Assembly: GCA_039193195.1 (NCBI GenBank)
Contig: JBCCWS010000003.1
Span: 186,001 to 250,000, forward strand
DNA: 64,000 nucleotides
Origin: Pseudomonadota bacterium
GTDB taxonomy: Bacteria; Pseudomonadota; Gammaproteobacteria; Steroidobacterales; JBCBZW01
Direction of reading: 5' to 3'
Shown: piece after piece, positions 45,990-55,243 of the stretch
Layout: each line of letters starts with the position of its first letter
Numbering within the stretch: position 1 is the first letter of the stretch
Notes under the pieces: generated by a model
The model's input: only the letters and a program-made list of their open reading frames with translations
Database searches by the model: none
What the model was told of the DNA's origin: nothing
Made by a program: the position numbers and the translations under genes

Positions 45990-47651
45990 TCAGCCCATGC
46001 GCTTGGCGATGAGGCCGCTCACCGGCGGAAGAAACGCCGGTAGCGCATCGTTGAAGGTCATTTCTTCGGCGTCGCCACCCATAGCGCCATGGCCCAGCAC
46101 ACACGCCCAACCCTCAGGCGCGACCGGCAACTCGTAGGCCGCGCTCGGGTCAAGGTTGAACAGGCACAGCACCCGTTCGCCCTGGTACTCACGGATGAAC
46201 GCCAGCAGCGAGTCGTCCGCCACCGTGTCGATGAAGTGCGTCTCCCCCCAGCGCAAAGGGGCCGAGTCGCATCGCAGCTGCAGTAGGCGACGGGTGAAGT
46301 TAAGGGTGCTGTTCGCACCCGGCTGATCCTGCTGATCGATCGCCAAGGCCACGTGGCGCGGATCGACCGGCAACCACGGCGCGCCGTCAGTGAACCCCGC
46401 ATTGGGCGCCTCCGCCCGCCAGGGCATGGGCGTGCGCGCGCTGTCCCGACCGAGCGTAGCCGGCCAGTTGGCGATGGCCTCAGGGTCCTGCAGGTACTCG
46501 AAGGGTACATTCGCCGTCGGCAATCCAAGCTCCTCGCCTTGGTACAGGAAGACGTTGCCGCGCATAGAGCACAGCAGAAGGAGCATCAGCTGCGCGTAGC
46601 GACCGGCGTCGACAGCGGGATCCAGGGGACACCAGCGGCTGATCGCCCGAGGCGCATCGTGGTTGGAGAAGGCCCACGACGGCCAGCCCTCGCCCGGCAA
46701 GCCGGGCCACGCCGCCGCCGTCTCGCGCACGAGCACAGGGGAAATCGCATCGGCGTAGAGGAAGTCAAAGCCGTAGGCCGAGTGCAGGCGCCGACCCTCG
46801 GCGGTGAACGCCTTCATCTCGCCCAAGGGCTCAGGTCCGCCTACCTCGGCGACGCTGAAGGCCCCATCGTAGTCTTCGAGCACCCCGCGAATGCGCTCCA
46901 GAAATTGCACGATGTCCGGGTGCGACTGGTTGCGTAGATGTTGCTGGAAGTCGTGGGGACGGCGGGCGAGCGCCCGACGCGTGGCATCCACCGGCGGATT
47001 GTCGCGCAGCTCCGGATCGTGCATAGAGAAGTTGAGAGCATCGAGGCGGAAGCCGTCGACACCTCGCCCAAGCCAGAAGCGCGCCACCTCCAGCACCGCA
47101 TCCTGCACCTCGGGGTTGTGCAAGTTGAGGTCTGGCTGACTGGAGAGGAAGTTGTGCAGGAAGTACTGACCGCGGCGGCTGTCCCACGTCCACGCGCTGC
47201 CGCCGAACACGGACTGCCAGTTAGTCGGCGGTGTGCCATCCTCCTTCGGATCCGCCCAGACGTACCAATCGGCGCGGAGATTGTCGCGGCTGCACCGGCT
47301 CTGCGTGAACCAGGCGTGCACGTCGGAGGTGTGAGAGTACACCTGGTCGATGATGACCTTCAGTCCGCACCGGTGAGACTTCGCCACGAGCTCATCGAAG
47401 TCGTCCAGGGTTCCGAATACAGGATCTACCCCGCGATAGTCCGCCACGTCGTAACCGAAGTCGCGCATCGGTGAGGTGAAGAATGGTGATAGCCAGATGC
47501 CATCCACGCCAAGCGAGGCGATGTAATCGAGGCCGTCGATACACCCGCGAAGATCACCGACACCATCGCCGTTGGCGTCGCGAAAGCTGCGGGGGTACAC
47601 CTGGTAGATGACGGCGCCACGCCACCACGGCTCGCGCTGCCTCTCAGTCAT
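45990..47651 (-). CDS. GH13 alpha-glucosidase / oligo-1,6-glucosidase-type enzyme
   Basis: 553 residues from the ATG at 47651 (MTERQREPWWRGAVIYQVYP), which overlaps the TGA of the upstream amylase gene (ATGA). GH13 landmarks: nucleophile Asp204 in GVDGFRLDALNF, general acid Glu269 in FSVAEVGG and Asp332 in FSNHDAPR. The opening WWRGAVIYQVYPRSF is typical of the oligo-1,6-glucosidase/alpha-glucosidase subfamilies (GH13_23/31-like). No signal peptide is present, so it is cytoplasmic and would hydrolyse imported maltose or isomaltose-type oligosaccharides to glucose. The start upstream at 47750 would put the N-terminus inside the amylase in another frame and is rejected. Confidence 0.93.
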   Translation of the reverse strand: MTERQREPWWRGAVIYQVYPRSFRDANGDGVGDLRGCIDGLDYIASLGVDGIWLSPFFTSPMRDFGYDVADYRGVDPVFGTLDDFDELVAKSHRCGLKVIIDQVYSHTSDVHAWFTQSRCSRDNLRADWYVWADPKEDGTPPTNWQSVFGGSAWTWDSRRGQYFLHNFLSSQPDLNLHNPEVQDAVLEVARFWLGRGVDGFRLDALNFSMHDPELRDNPPVDATRRALARRPHDFQQHLRNQSHPDIVQFLERIRGVLEDYDGAFSVAEVGGPEPLGEMKAFTAEGRRLHSAYGFDFLYADAISPVLVRETAAAWPGLPGEGWPSWAFSNHDAPRAISRWCPLDPAVDAGRYAQLMLLLLCSMRGNVFLYQGEELGLPTANVPFEYLQDPEAIANWPATLGRDSARTPMPWRAEAPNAGFTDGAPWLPVDPRHVALAIDQQDQPGANSTLNFTRRLLQLRCDSAPLRWGETHFIDTVADDSLLAFIREYQGERVLCLFNLDPSAAYELPVAPEGWACVLGHGAMGGDAEEMTFNDALPAFLPPVSGLIAKRMG

Positions 47652-49576
47652 CGGCGGCTGCTCGCGGCGACCGTCGATGCGCAGATCGTGTAGGCGAATG
47701 GCGCGAGCCTCAGGGGGAGGCTCGCCGTCGCCTGCACCGCCTGCGGACACTCACCGTGGACCGCTCGCCATTCGCGAGACTCAGGCGCCACGGCCACACT
47801 CACCTCACGCGACTCGTTGCGCGTGTTTATCGCCACCAAATACTCCTCGTCGCCGTGGTGCCGGGACAGGGCCACCACACCGCCATCGAGCTCAGTGAGC
47901 CGCAGTACCTGCTGCCCGCGACGCAGGGTCGGGTGGCCATGGTACAGGCGCGCCATATGGGAGAGCGCTCGGTACAGAGGATGCTGTGAATCGAAGTTGT
48001 CATCGGCCGTCGTGCGTTCGGTGCCGAGCAGTTCGTTGTCGTTGTAGATGTCGACTCGACTCGGAAACATGTCTTCGCGGGCGTCCTGATCGTTGCCGTC
48101 GCTCACGAAGCCCTGTTCGTCGCCATAGTAGATCACGGGTACGCCCCGAGCGAAGAACAGGAGCGCATTCGCCGCCACCAGGCGACCGAGGAGCTCGCCC
48201 TCGCCGGCCTTGGGCAGCTGCTGGCGCAGAAAGCCGGCGAAGCGCCCCATGTCGTGATTGCCGAGGAAAGTCGGTAACTGCGCCGCCGTCTCAGCGCCGT
48301 TTCTGTACAGGGCATCGGCAGCGAACAAGCGAGAGAGTCGGTGGGTTGGCTGACCGTCCACCAGCACGTCTCGCACCGCGCGCTGAAAGGCGAAGTCCAG
48401 CACCGTGGGAAAGCCGCCGCTTCGAGTAAAGCGCGCCAGCGTGGCCGGATCCGGGTCGTAGACTTCACCAAAGATGTAGAAGTCATCGATCCCTAGGGTG
48501 GCTGCGTGCGCACGCATAGCGGGGTTGAACGCCCGCCAGAATGCGTCACCCACATGGCGTGCCGTGTCGATGCGAAACCCGTCCAAACGCAACTCGGTGA
48601 TCCACTGCTGGTAGATCTCGATGAAGCCGCGAACAACGCGCGGATGCTCGGTCATCAAATCGTCGAGACCCGCGAAGTCACCGTAGCGAGAGTTCTCGCC
48701 CTCGAAGGTGGTCTCGCCGCGGTTGTGGTAGTAGCGCACGTCATTCAGCCATTCAGGCCGCTTCACGCCACGTTGCTGCGGCGGCACGTACGGGGTGTAG
48801 GCGTAATCGGGGCGATTGAGGCGGGCCCAATGCTCATCGGTCGCCCAGGCGGGGCCGTCCGCCATGAACCCATCGTTGATCGGCGCGCCGTCGGCCGCCC
48901 CGCGCGTGGTGTAAGGGTAATCGGCGAGGGAGCGGTAGGCACAGCGCCCCGTGGCGACCCGGTCGGCGCCGCGGTACTCGGGGTCGTGGCATTCACGGTA
49001 CGCGATGACGTCGGCCGTGTGGTTGGTGATGATATCGGCGTAGACCTTCATCTCCCGAGCGTGGGCGGCGTCGACGAGCTCGCGCAGGGCCTCACGGGTG
49101 CCGAAGTGCGGATCGACATCGGTGAAGTCTGTAATCCAGTAGCCGTGATAGCCAGCGGACTCTTCCCCCGGCGCACCCTGCACAGGCCGGTTGCGATAGA
49201 CGGGCGCCAGCCAGATGGCGGTGACGCCCAGGCCGGCGAGGTAGTCGAGGCGGCGCGTAACCCCCGCCAAGTCCCCACCGTGATAGAAGCCCTTGTGGGC
49301 GGGGTCGTAGCCGTGGCGCAGGGCATCGCCGGTTAGCCCCCCTCGGTTGTTCCGCGGGTCTGCGTCATCGAAGCGATCGGGCAGGAGAAAGTAAATCACC
49401 TCATCTTGGGGCAATCGCTCCGCCAGGGGACGCACGCCGTGCGCTCCGAGGTGACCGTCTGCTGCGACGTTCACATTCCAGGACAAGAGCAGCAAGCCCG
49501 AGAAGAGCGGCGCCGAGCCAAGCCAGCGCCTGGGTAATCTCGGCCCTGCAACCCTGTGCCATACGGCCAACTTCAT
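47648..49576 (-). CDS. Exported GH13 alpha-amylase
   Basis: 642 residues. A basic n-region and hydrophobic core (APLFSGLLLLSWNVNVAAD) form a signal peptide. The catalytic GH13 domain has EVIYFLLPDRFDDADPRNNR, GYHGYWITDFTDVDPHFGT, the catalytic Asp337 in LDGFRIDTARHV, Glu371 in YIFGEVYD and Asp442 in LGNHDMGRF. A C-terminal beta domain ends with FAYTICAS. The FLLPDRF..DADPRNN opening matches the GH13_19-type amylases of Gammaproteobacteria. It attacks starch or maltodextrins in the periplasm or outside. It is translationally coupled to the cytoplasmic glucosidase gene (ATGA overlap). It is divergent from the GH97 gene, with shared TGCAA motifs between them. Confidence 0.93.
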   Translation of the reverse strand: MKLAVWHRVAGPRLPRRWLGSAPLFSGLLLLSWNVNVAADGHLGAHGVRPLAERLPQDEVIYFLLPDRFDDADPRNNRGGLTGDALRHGYDPAHKGFYHGGDLAGVTRRLDYLAGLGVTAIWLAPVYRNRPVQGAPGEESAGYHGYWITDFTDVDPHFGTREALRELVDAAHAREMKVYADIITNHTADVIAYRECHDPEYRGADRVATGRCAYRSLADYPYTTRGAADGAPINDGFMADGPAWATDEHWARLNRPDYAYTPYVPPQQRGVKRPEWLNDVRYYHNRGETTFEGENSRYGDFAGLDDLMTEHPRVVRGFIEIYQQWITELRLDGFRIDTARHVGDAFWRAFNPAMRAHAATLGIDDFYIFGEVYDPDPATLARFTRSGGFPTVLDFAFQRAVRDVLVDGQPTHRLSRLFAADALYRNGAETAAQLPTFLGNHDMGRFAGFLRQQLPKAGEGELLGRLVAANALLFFARGVPVIYYGDEQGFVSDGNDQDAREDMFPSRVDIYNDNELLGTERTTADDNFDSQHPLYRALSHMARLYHGHPTLRRGQQVLRLTELDGGVVALSRHHGDEEYLVAINTRNESREVSVAVAPESREWRAVHGECPQAVQATASLPLRLAPFAYTICASTVAASSRR

Positions 49577-49893
49577 TCGCCTATGCCTCGCTATTTTTCA
49601 TCTGTTTGCAAGATTTTCTCGGCATGCCTGACACGAGCGCAGATCCACCCTCTTCCAGGCAAAAAACCCTTTCATTGTAGAACCATCACCGCTCCTGATG
49701 CGACAGTTCTTGTTGCACTGCAAGGTCTAGAGCGGCGGCTATCTAGGGCATTCAAAGCTCGAAGTTTGCAATCTGTCTGTAAACACTGCAATGATTTTCG
49801 GGAGCACGATGACTGGGTACGGGAGGTGCTGGTCGCCGCCCTAGGTCTTCGGTCAGCCGCACACCCCAACCCACCTGCTACGGGAGCCCCCCG
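49577..49893. promoter_or_regulatory. Divergent amylase/GH97 control region with TGCAA motifs
   Basis: 317 bp without a gene, lower in GC than the flanks. It contains GTTTGCAAGATTTTC (49604-49618), the perfect 11-base dyad TTGCACTGCAA (49713-49723), and two TGCAAT copies at 49767 and 49787, exactly 20 bp apart, that is on the same helix face. Related motifs occur between the two MFS genes (43189-43360). They are candidates for the LacI-type regulator of this locus. Confidence 0.5.
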
Positions 49894-52002
49894 ATGCCGC
49901 CTCGCCTCGCTAGTTCGTCCTTGGCACTGCTGTTGGTGTTGACCGCGCTTGCGGCCCATTCACAGCAGGCGGGTTCCGCTCCGCTAGCGCCGGCGGAGCG
50001 CGCTGTCGTGCGCTCGCCGGATGGGCAGATCGTCGTCATGCTGGAGGCGGCGGACGGCAGGCCCGCCTACACGGTGTACTACCGAGGGGCCGAGCTGCTG
50101 GGCCGCTCTCGCCTCGGCTTGCGCTTTGCGCAACGCGCCGGGCTCGACGAGGGTTTTGTCTTAGGCGAGGTCACGCACCGTACGGAGCGCGGCGAATGGG
50201 AGCAGCCGTGGGGCGAGCGGCGCCTCGTGAGCTTCGCCTTCGCCGAGATCACGGCGCGCTTCGTCAGCGAGCGCAACGATGATCGGCACTTCGCCGTTCG
50301 CGTGCGGGCGTACGACGATGGCATCGGCCTGCGCTACCTCGTGGGTCCACAGGCAGTAGGCCCCTCAGCGCGAGTCACCGACGAGTTGACCGAATTCCGC
50401 GTACCGGGCGATGCGACCGCCTGGTGGATCGAGGCAGGTCTACCGAACCGACAGGAATACCTCTACCGCACGACGCCCGTGAGCGAGGTAACGCGAGCCC
50501 ACACGCCCATCACTATGCGCACCAGCGACGGCGTGCATTTGTCTATCCATGAGGCCGCCCTCGTCGACTACGCGGGTATGTACCTGAAGCAGGTACGCGA
50601 CGGCCAGTTCGAGGCAGAACTCTTCCCCTGGCACGACGGCACCAAGGTGCACGTGGAGGGTCCGTTCAAAAGCCCCTGGCGCACGATCCAGATCGCTCCC
50701 GACGCGCCCAGCCTCATTGACTCCGACCTGATCCTGAACCTGAACGAGCCTAATAAGCTCGGTGATGTCGGCGCTTGGGTAAAGCCCGGTAAGTACATCG
50801 GTATCTGGTGGGCGATGCACATCCGCGACCGCACCTGGGGCCGCGACGGCATCCACGGGGCGACCACGCAAGAGGCCATGCGCTACATCGACTTCGCCGC
50901 CAAACACGGCTTCGACGGAGTGCTTATCGAGGGCTGGAACCTAGGCTGGGATGGGGACTGGTACCACAACGGGGACGTGTTCAGCTTTACCGAGCCCTAC
51001 CCGGACTTCGACATCGAGGCGATCACCCGCTATGGCCACGAGCGCGGTGTAAGGCTTATCGGCCATCACGAGACCTCCGGCAACGTGAGCAACTATGAGG
51101 CACAGCTGGAAGCGGCCTTCGCCCTGTACGCGAAGCTGGGCGTGCGCCAAGTAAAGACCGGCTACGTGGCAGACGCGGGAGACATCAAGCGTCTCGACAT
51201 GCAGGGTATCGCCCGCTACGAGTGGCACAACGGTCAATTCATGGCGCGCCACCACCTGCGCGTTTTAGAGAGTGCCGCGCGCCACAGAATCTCGATCAAC
51301 TCTCACGAGCCCATCCGCGATACGGGCCTTCGCCGTACCTACCCGAATTGGTTGGCTCGGGAAGGGGCGCGCGGCCAAGAGTACAACGCATGGGGCATCC
51401 CACCGAACCCACCTGAACACACGGCGATCCTGCCGTGGACACGCATGCTATCGGGTCCGATGGACTTCACCCCGGGCATTTTTGAGCTGCGACCCAACGA
51501 GCAGCCACCGGTCGATCCATCCATGCCGCGGCCGGACACGCGCAGCCGCATCGAGACGACGCTCGCCAAGCAGCTCGCCCTGTACGTGGTGCTGTACAGC
51601 CCCATTCAGATGGCCGCTGATCTCCCCGAGCACTACGAGGCACGTCCGGATGCGTTTCAATTCATCGAGGACGTGCCAACTGATTGGGAGCAGAGCATTA
51701 CGCTTGCAGGCGCCGTGGGCGACTACATCGCGACGGCCCGCCGCCAGCGCGGCGGCGAGGACTGGTTCATCGGCGCGCTCACCGATGAGCACGCCCGGTC
51801 ACTCAGCCTAAGCCTGGACTTCCTGAAGGACGGTGCGCGCTACACGGCGCAAATCTACCGCGACGGCGCCGACGCGCACTGGGAGCACAACCCGACATCT
51901 CTCGCGGTGGAATCCCGCGAGATCCGTCGGGGAGACGTGCTGCGCTTGCCCCTCGCCGCCGGCGGCGGCGCAGCCGTGCGCCTTCGCTACGACGGTCGCT
52001 GA
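49894..52002 (+). CDS. Exported GH97 alpha-glucosidase (SusB-like)
   Basis: 702 residues with a signal peptide (MPPRLASSSLALLLVLTALA). An N-terminal beta-sandwich (about 35-300), a (beta/alpha)8 barrel (about 310-600) and a C-terminal beta domain follow the GH97 layout. Marks: DDGIGLRYLVG, VLIEGWNLGWDGDWY, KTGYVADAGDIKR and the SusB-type signature INSHEPIRDTGLRRTYPNW with EGARGQEYNAWG. SusB of Bacteroides is a calcium-dependent inverting alpha-glucosidase that trims maltooligosaccharides outside the inner membrane. Here it is opposite the amylase gene, which supports extracytoplasmic starch breakdown. GGGAG precedes the ATG. Family membership is clear; the inverting versus retaining subtype is inferred from the motif. 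Confidence 0.93.
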   Translation: MPPRLASSSLALLLVLTALAAHSQQAGSAPLAPAERAVVRSPDGQIVVMLEAADGRPAYTVYYRGAELLGRSRLGLRFAQRAGLDEGFVLGEVTHRTERGEWEQPWGERRLVSFAFAEITARFVSERNDDRHFAVRVRAYDDGIGLRYLVGPQAVGPSARVTDELTEFRVPGDATAWWIEAGLPNRQEYLYRTTPVSEVTRAHTPITMRTSDGVHLSIHEAALVDYAGMYLKQVRDGQFEAELFPWHDGTKVHVEGPFKSPWRTIQIAPDAPSLIDSDLILNLNEPNKLGDVGAWVKPGKYIGIWWAMHIRDRTWGRDGIHGATTQEAMRYIDFAAKHGFDGVLIEGWNLGWDGDWYHNGDVFSFTEPYPDFDIEAITRYGHERGVRLIGHHETSGNVSNYEAQLEAAFALYAKLGVRQVKTGYVADAGDIKRLDMQGIARYEWHNGQFMARHHLRVLESAARHRISINSHEPIRDTGLRRTYPNWLAREGARGQEYNAWGIPPNPPEHTAILPWTRMLSGPMDFTPGIFELRPNEQPPVDPSMPRPDTRSRIETTLAKQLALYVVLYSPIQMAADLPEHYEARPDAFQFIEDVPTDWEQSITLAGAVGDYIATARRQRGGEDWFIGALTDEHARSLSLSLDFLKDGARYTAQIYRDGADAHWEHNPTSLAVESREIRRGDVLRLPLAAGGGAAVRLRYDGR

Positions 52003-52178
52003 GCGCAATCGGTCGGGACCGACGGACGCCGTAGCACTTCAGGTTGCCCTGGGCGGCTCGGTGGTGTCTGCGGGGCGGGCCAGCTCACCGCAGTCCGTTT
52101 CGGGCCACCCGCTTGCCCCTTTTCTCCACCGCGATCGCTAAGTACAGTGCGTCGGGTTCACATCGAGGCTGGAGACAG

Positions 52179-52715
52179 ATGTCAGGGTGGATGAACGCCG
52201 TCGGGCGCCTGGCCCAGCGCTGGCAGAGCTGGGCGCTGGTGATCGCAATTTGCGTGGCCCTGGAAGCAGGCGCCGTCTACTACCAGGAAGCGCTCATGTA
52301 CTTCCCGTGCGAGCTGTGCGTTTACACGCGGGTCTGGATCGCCGCCATCGCCCTGCTCGCCCTGCTCGGCCTGCTAGTGCGCAAGCGACGCTGGCCCACG
52401 CGCGCCGTACTGATCGGCGAGATCGCCTTGTGCCTTGGTCTCGCGGGTGTGGTGTGGAAGTTGCTCGCCCTAGACTACGGCTTCGCCGAGGCCGGCGCCT
52501 GCAACCTCTACGCGCAGTTTCCGAGCTGGGCGCCTCTCGATGAGTGGCTACCCGTGCTGTTTCGCGTGCAGGCCACCTGCGCAGAGACGCCCGAGGTACT
52601 CTTCGGCCTGTCGATGGGGGATGGCCTCGCCGCGATCACCATGGCCTTTTTGGCCGCCTTCGGCGCAGGCCTGATCGGTAGCTTCGGCGGGGGGCGCGCG
52701 AACACCGCTACCTAG
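52179..52715 (+). CDS. dsbB: Disulfide bond formation protein B family
   Basis: 178 residues from the ATG at 52179 with GGAG upstream; the frame extends to 52044 without features. Four transmembrane helices. The quinone-reducing redox pair is Cys44 and Cys47 in YFPCELCVYTR. The second periplasmic pair is Cys108 (GACNLYAQF) and Cys134 (QATCAET), at positions matching E. coli DsbB (104 and 130). DsbB re-oxidises DsbA and passes electrons to quinones, so disulfides form in the periplasm. Relevant here because several neighbouring exoproteins have multiple Cys. No dsbA is adjacent. Confidence 0.9.
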   Translation: MSGWMNAVGRLAQRWQSWALVIAICVALEAGAVYYQEALMYFPCELCVYTRVWIAAIALLALLGLLVRKRRWPTRAVLIGEIALCLGLAGVVWKLLALDYGFAEAGACNLYAQFPSWAPLDEWLPVLFRVQATCAETPEVLFGLSMGDGLAAITMAFLAAFGAGLIGSFGGGRANTAT

Positions 52716-52733
52716 ACGTCGGCGCCTGGCGCC

Positions 52734-53579
52734 TCAGGGCTCCGCCTCCCCACTGACGGCAGCCGTCGCAACCTCACTGCGCCTATCGAAGGTCTCTACC
52801 ACTGCTGCCAGCGGCCGCCCGTCGCGGCGATCCACCAACAGCGCTATGTCACGCCCTCGCGCCTTGCAGGCGAGGTAGGCCACATGCGATGCGCTACCGA
52901 GCCGCCGCGTCACCCGTTCCACCTGGCGCGCCGGGCCCGGGCCGATCTCCACCAGCGCCTGCACCGGACGCATCTCACTAGCGATCAGATCCATTCGATC
53001 TTCGTAGGGTTGCCAAAAGGCAGGATCGAGGTGGAGCGAGCGTCGCTCACCCATGAGAATGGCGGCGACGATGGCCGTGCGCTCCCGCGGATCCTCAGGC
53101 AGCGGTGCCACCAGCAGGCGGGGCCCACGCCAGGGCTTGCGCGCCAGGGCGGGATCAGGCAACGCGCTGACATCGACGTCGCGATACGCCAACACCTCGA
53201 AGTGATCACCTGAGTACACCATGAAGTACGGCCGCTCCTGGTGGAGGGTGAAACTACCGTAGGACAGGGCGGCGACCTGGACCAAGGCGACCACCGTCAT
53301 GTCTAGCGTGAGGCTGCGCTTGGCGGGGTCGAAGACGATCAGCGTGAGCATGGGCCCGAGCACCAGGTCGACCAGGACCAGCATCTTGACCACCTGCCAA
53401 ACCTCCATCGCTTGGAAGTACGGCGCGGGATACCAAGCGACTAGCGCCAGCGTGAGCACGGCCCCTACGATGAGGCTGCTCAGGGACAGGTGCACGATAA
53501 ACGCGCGGAGCTTTGCTTTCCAGAGCATGAGAAACCCCCAGCGGACAGTATCGTAGATCGGGAAAATGGCGTCCTTCAC
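52734..53579 (-). CDS. TfpX/TfpZ-family type IV pilin accessory protein
   Basis: 281 residues, N-terminal four-helix membrane part then a soluble C-terminal domain. The characteristic segments are MLWKAKLRAFIVHLSLSSLI, LALVAWYPAPYFQAME and VDLVLGPMLTLIVFDPAKRS, which match TfpX/TfpZ and related proteins that sit next to pilA in Pseudomonas and Moraxella and assist pilin assembly. No pilin gene lies beside it, so this copy is an orphan. The start could alternatively be the Met at residue 17 (MLWKAK). It converges with dsbB, 18 bp between stops. Confidence 0.88.
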   Translation of the reverse strand: MKDAIFPIYDTVRWGFLMLWKAKLRAFIVHLSLSSLIVGAVLTLALVAWYPAPYFQAMEVWQVVKMLVLVDLVLGPMLTLIVFDPAKRSLTLDMTVVALVQVAALSYGSFTLHQERPYFMVYSGDHFEVLAYRDVDVSALPDPALARKPWRGPRLLVAPLPEDPRERTAIVAAILMGERRSLHLDPAFWQPYEDRMDLIASEMRPVQALVEIGPGPARQVERVTRRLGSASHVAYLACKARGRDIALLVDRRDGRPLAAVVETFDRRSEVATAAVSGEAEP

Positions 53580-53629
53580 AGGTGCCGCGACCGGCGCGGC
53601 TTACACTCCTGAGTGCTTGGGCCGGCGCT

Positions 53630-55243
53630 CTAGGCCACTAAGCTATCGGCGTTGCTCACCGAGTAGCCTAAGCGCTCGGCGTGGTGCCTCAGGGCAGGTA
53701 ACCACGGCGCGAGCGACGTTGCGTAGCGGCGCCAGCGCCCAACGGCACTCGTGTAAATCGGCTTTACCGCCTGGTCGAAGCTAGCCGTCTGGATACCGCG
53801 CTCGGCGGCGTGGCGATGATAGTCAAGCACGGACGGATCCCAAGGCAGACCGAGGAACGCCATCACCTTGCGCGCCTCTCTTTCCGGATCGCTGACCAGA
53901 TCTTCATAGCGCACCGCTTGGCGGCGCTGGAACGGCAGCATGCGCGCGAAGCGCTCATCGCAGTCCATCACGGTGTTGTACAGAGCTACCGTGCTGTCCA
54001 TGGAGAGGAAGCAGCACATGGCCTCGTTCAGCCCAAAGTGCTGTGCGAAGGCGCTGAGACACACGTCAGCTGGGTGGCGGCGTGAGTCGAGCACAGGAGC
54101 GTTGGGCATCAGACGGGCGAGCAGCGGCAGGTGGAGGGTCCACAAGGGATTCTTGTCCACGTAGAGGTGTCCGTCGCGAGGAGGACCGCTGTAGGTGGCG
54201 AGGGTCGAGAGGTAGATAGGCCGCAGCTTCACGGCCAGATCATCGTCCAACTGATCCAGACACGCCGGGTATCCGCCGGGCAACTGGTCCAAGATCGCGA
54301 TGATGTTGGACAGCGTATCGGCCTCGGACACAACCGTGACGTTCGGATGGCTGTCCAGCACCTGGTCCAACAAGGTGGTGCCGGACCTGGGGAACCCAAC
54401 CTGCCAGACCACCTGCGGCTCCCCGGGTGCCTCTTCACGTGCCCAGTGCGAGTAGTCCTCGCCCGCGAGCCCCGTCAGCAGTCGCTTGGCCTTCGCCAGA
54501 TAACCATCCACCTTGCGCTGCACGCCTACGCTCGTGCGCAGGTGGTAGCTGTTGGCCGACGCGTGGGCCTCGAAGGCTGCCGCGCAGTGGCCCGCCTCGT
54601 CCAGCAATCGGCCGAACAGATGTGCCCACCTAGGAAAGAAGATCTCTTGCTCGGAAGGTCGCGGTGCCTCTTCCATGACCCGAAGCGCTTGCGCTAGCGC
54701 TCCACGCCGCTCGAGGAGCAGCGCCTGAAGAAAGTGACGGATGGGATGGCTCGGGTGATGAGTGATTAATTTTGATAGCCAATTATCCATATCCTCGTGG
54801 CGCTGACGCTTCTCATCGGCATAAAACAAGCAGATGAGCGCATCGGCATGGGTGGGATCGGCTTCGACGGCGCGGCAAAAGGCCGCCCGGGCCTGCTCGC
54901 GGCGACCGAGCACCTGCAGACAGGTGCCAAGGCCATACCAGGCTTGCGCATCATGCGGACTCGCATCACACGCACGCTGCCACCACTGGTGCGCATCGAC
55001 CAAGCGGTTCAGCGCTGTGTTGCATTGAGCGATCTTCTTCAGGGTGATCGCACTGTCAGGGCGCTTCGCGCAAAGCTGCTCGAGAATCCGCAAGGCGCGC
55101 TCGTACTGGCCAGCCTCCATCTGCCGCAAGGCGGCGGCCATCGAGACGCCGCGCGCCTGCACGCTGGCGTCGGCGCCCGCGTGGCGGGCGGCGCGGGGTG
55201 ACATGCTGGATTTTCGTCGATCGCCCTTGCCCATCGTGGCCAC
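53630..55243 (-). CDS. TPR-sulfotransferase fusion protein
   Basis: 537 residues. Residues about 30-225 contain TPR units (ALRQMEAGQYERALRILEQL, AWYGLGTCLQVLGRREQARA, ADALICLFYADEKRQ). Residues about 285-535 form a sulfotransferase domain with the PAPS-binding loop VGFPRSGTTLLDQVLDSHP, the SRRHPADVCLSAF 3'-phosphate site and AVRYEDLVSDPE. This TPR-sulfotransferase layout is common in Proteobacteria and resembles protein-tyrosine sulfotransferases, but substrates are unknown. No signal peptide is present. The start could lie further in at MSPRAARHAG. It follows a TfpX/Z gene on the same strand after 50 bp. Confidence 0.88.
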   Translation of the reverse strand: MATMGKGDRRKSSMSPRAARHAGADASVQARGVSMAAALRQMEAGQYERALRILEQLCAKRPDSAITLKKIAQCNTALNRLVDAHQWWQRACDASPHDAQAWYGLGTCLQVLGRREQARAAFCRAVEADPTHADALICLFYADEKRQRHEDMDNWLSKLITHHPSHPIRHFLQALLLERRGALAQALRVMEEAPRPSEQEIFFPRWAHLFGRLLDEAGHCAAAFEAHASANSYHLRTSVGVQRKVDGYLAKAKRLLTGLAGEDYSHWAREEAPGEPQVVWQVGFPRSGTTLLDQVLDSHPNVTVVSEADTLSNIIAILDQLPGGYPACLDQLDDDLAVKLRPIYLSTLATYSGPPRDGHLYVDKNPLWTLHLPLLARLMPNAPVLDSRRHPADVCLSAFAQHFGLNEAMCCFLSMDSTVALYNTVMDCDERFARMLPFQRRQAVRYEDLVSDPEREARKVMAFLGLPWDPSVLDYHRHAAERGIQTASFDQAVKPIYTSAVGRWRRYATSLAPWLPALRHHAERLGYSVSNADSLVA

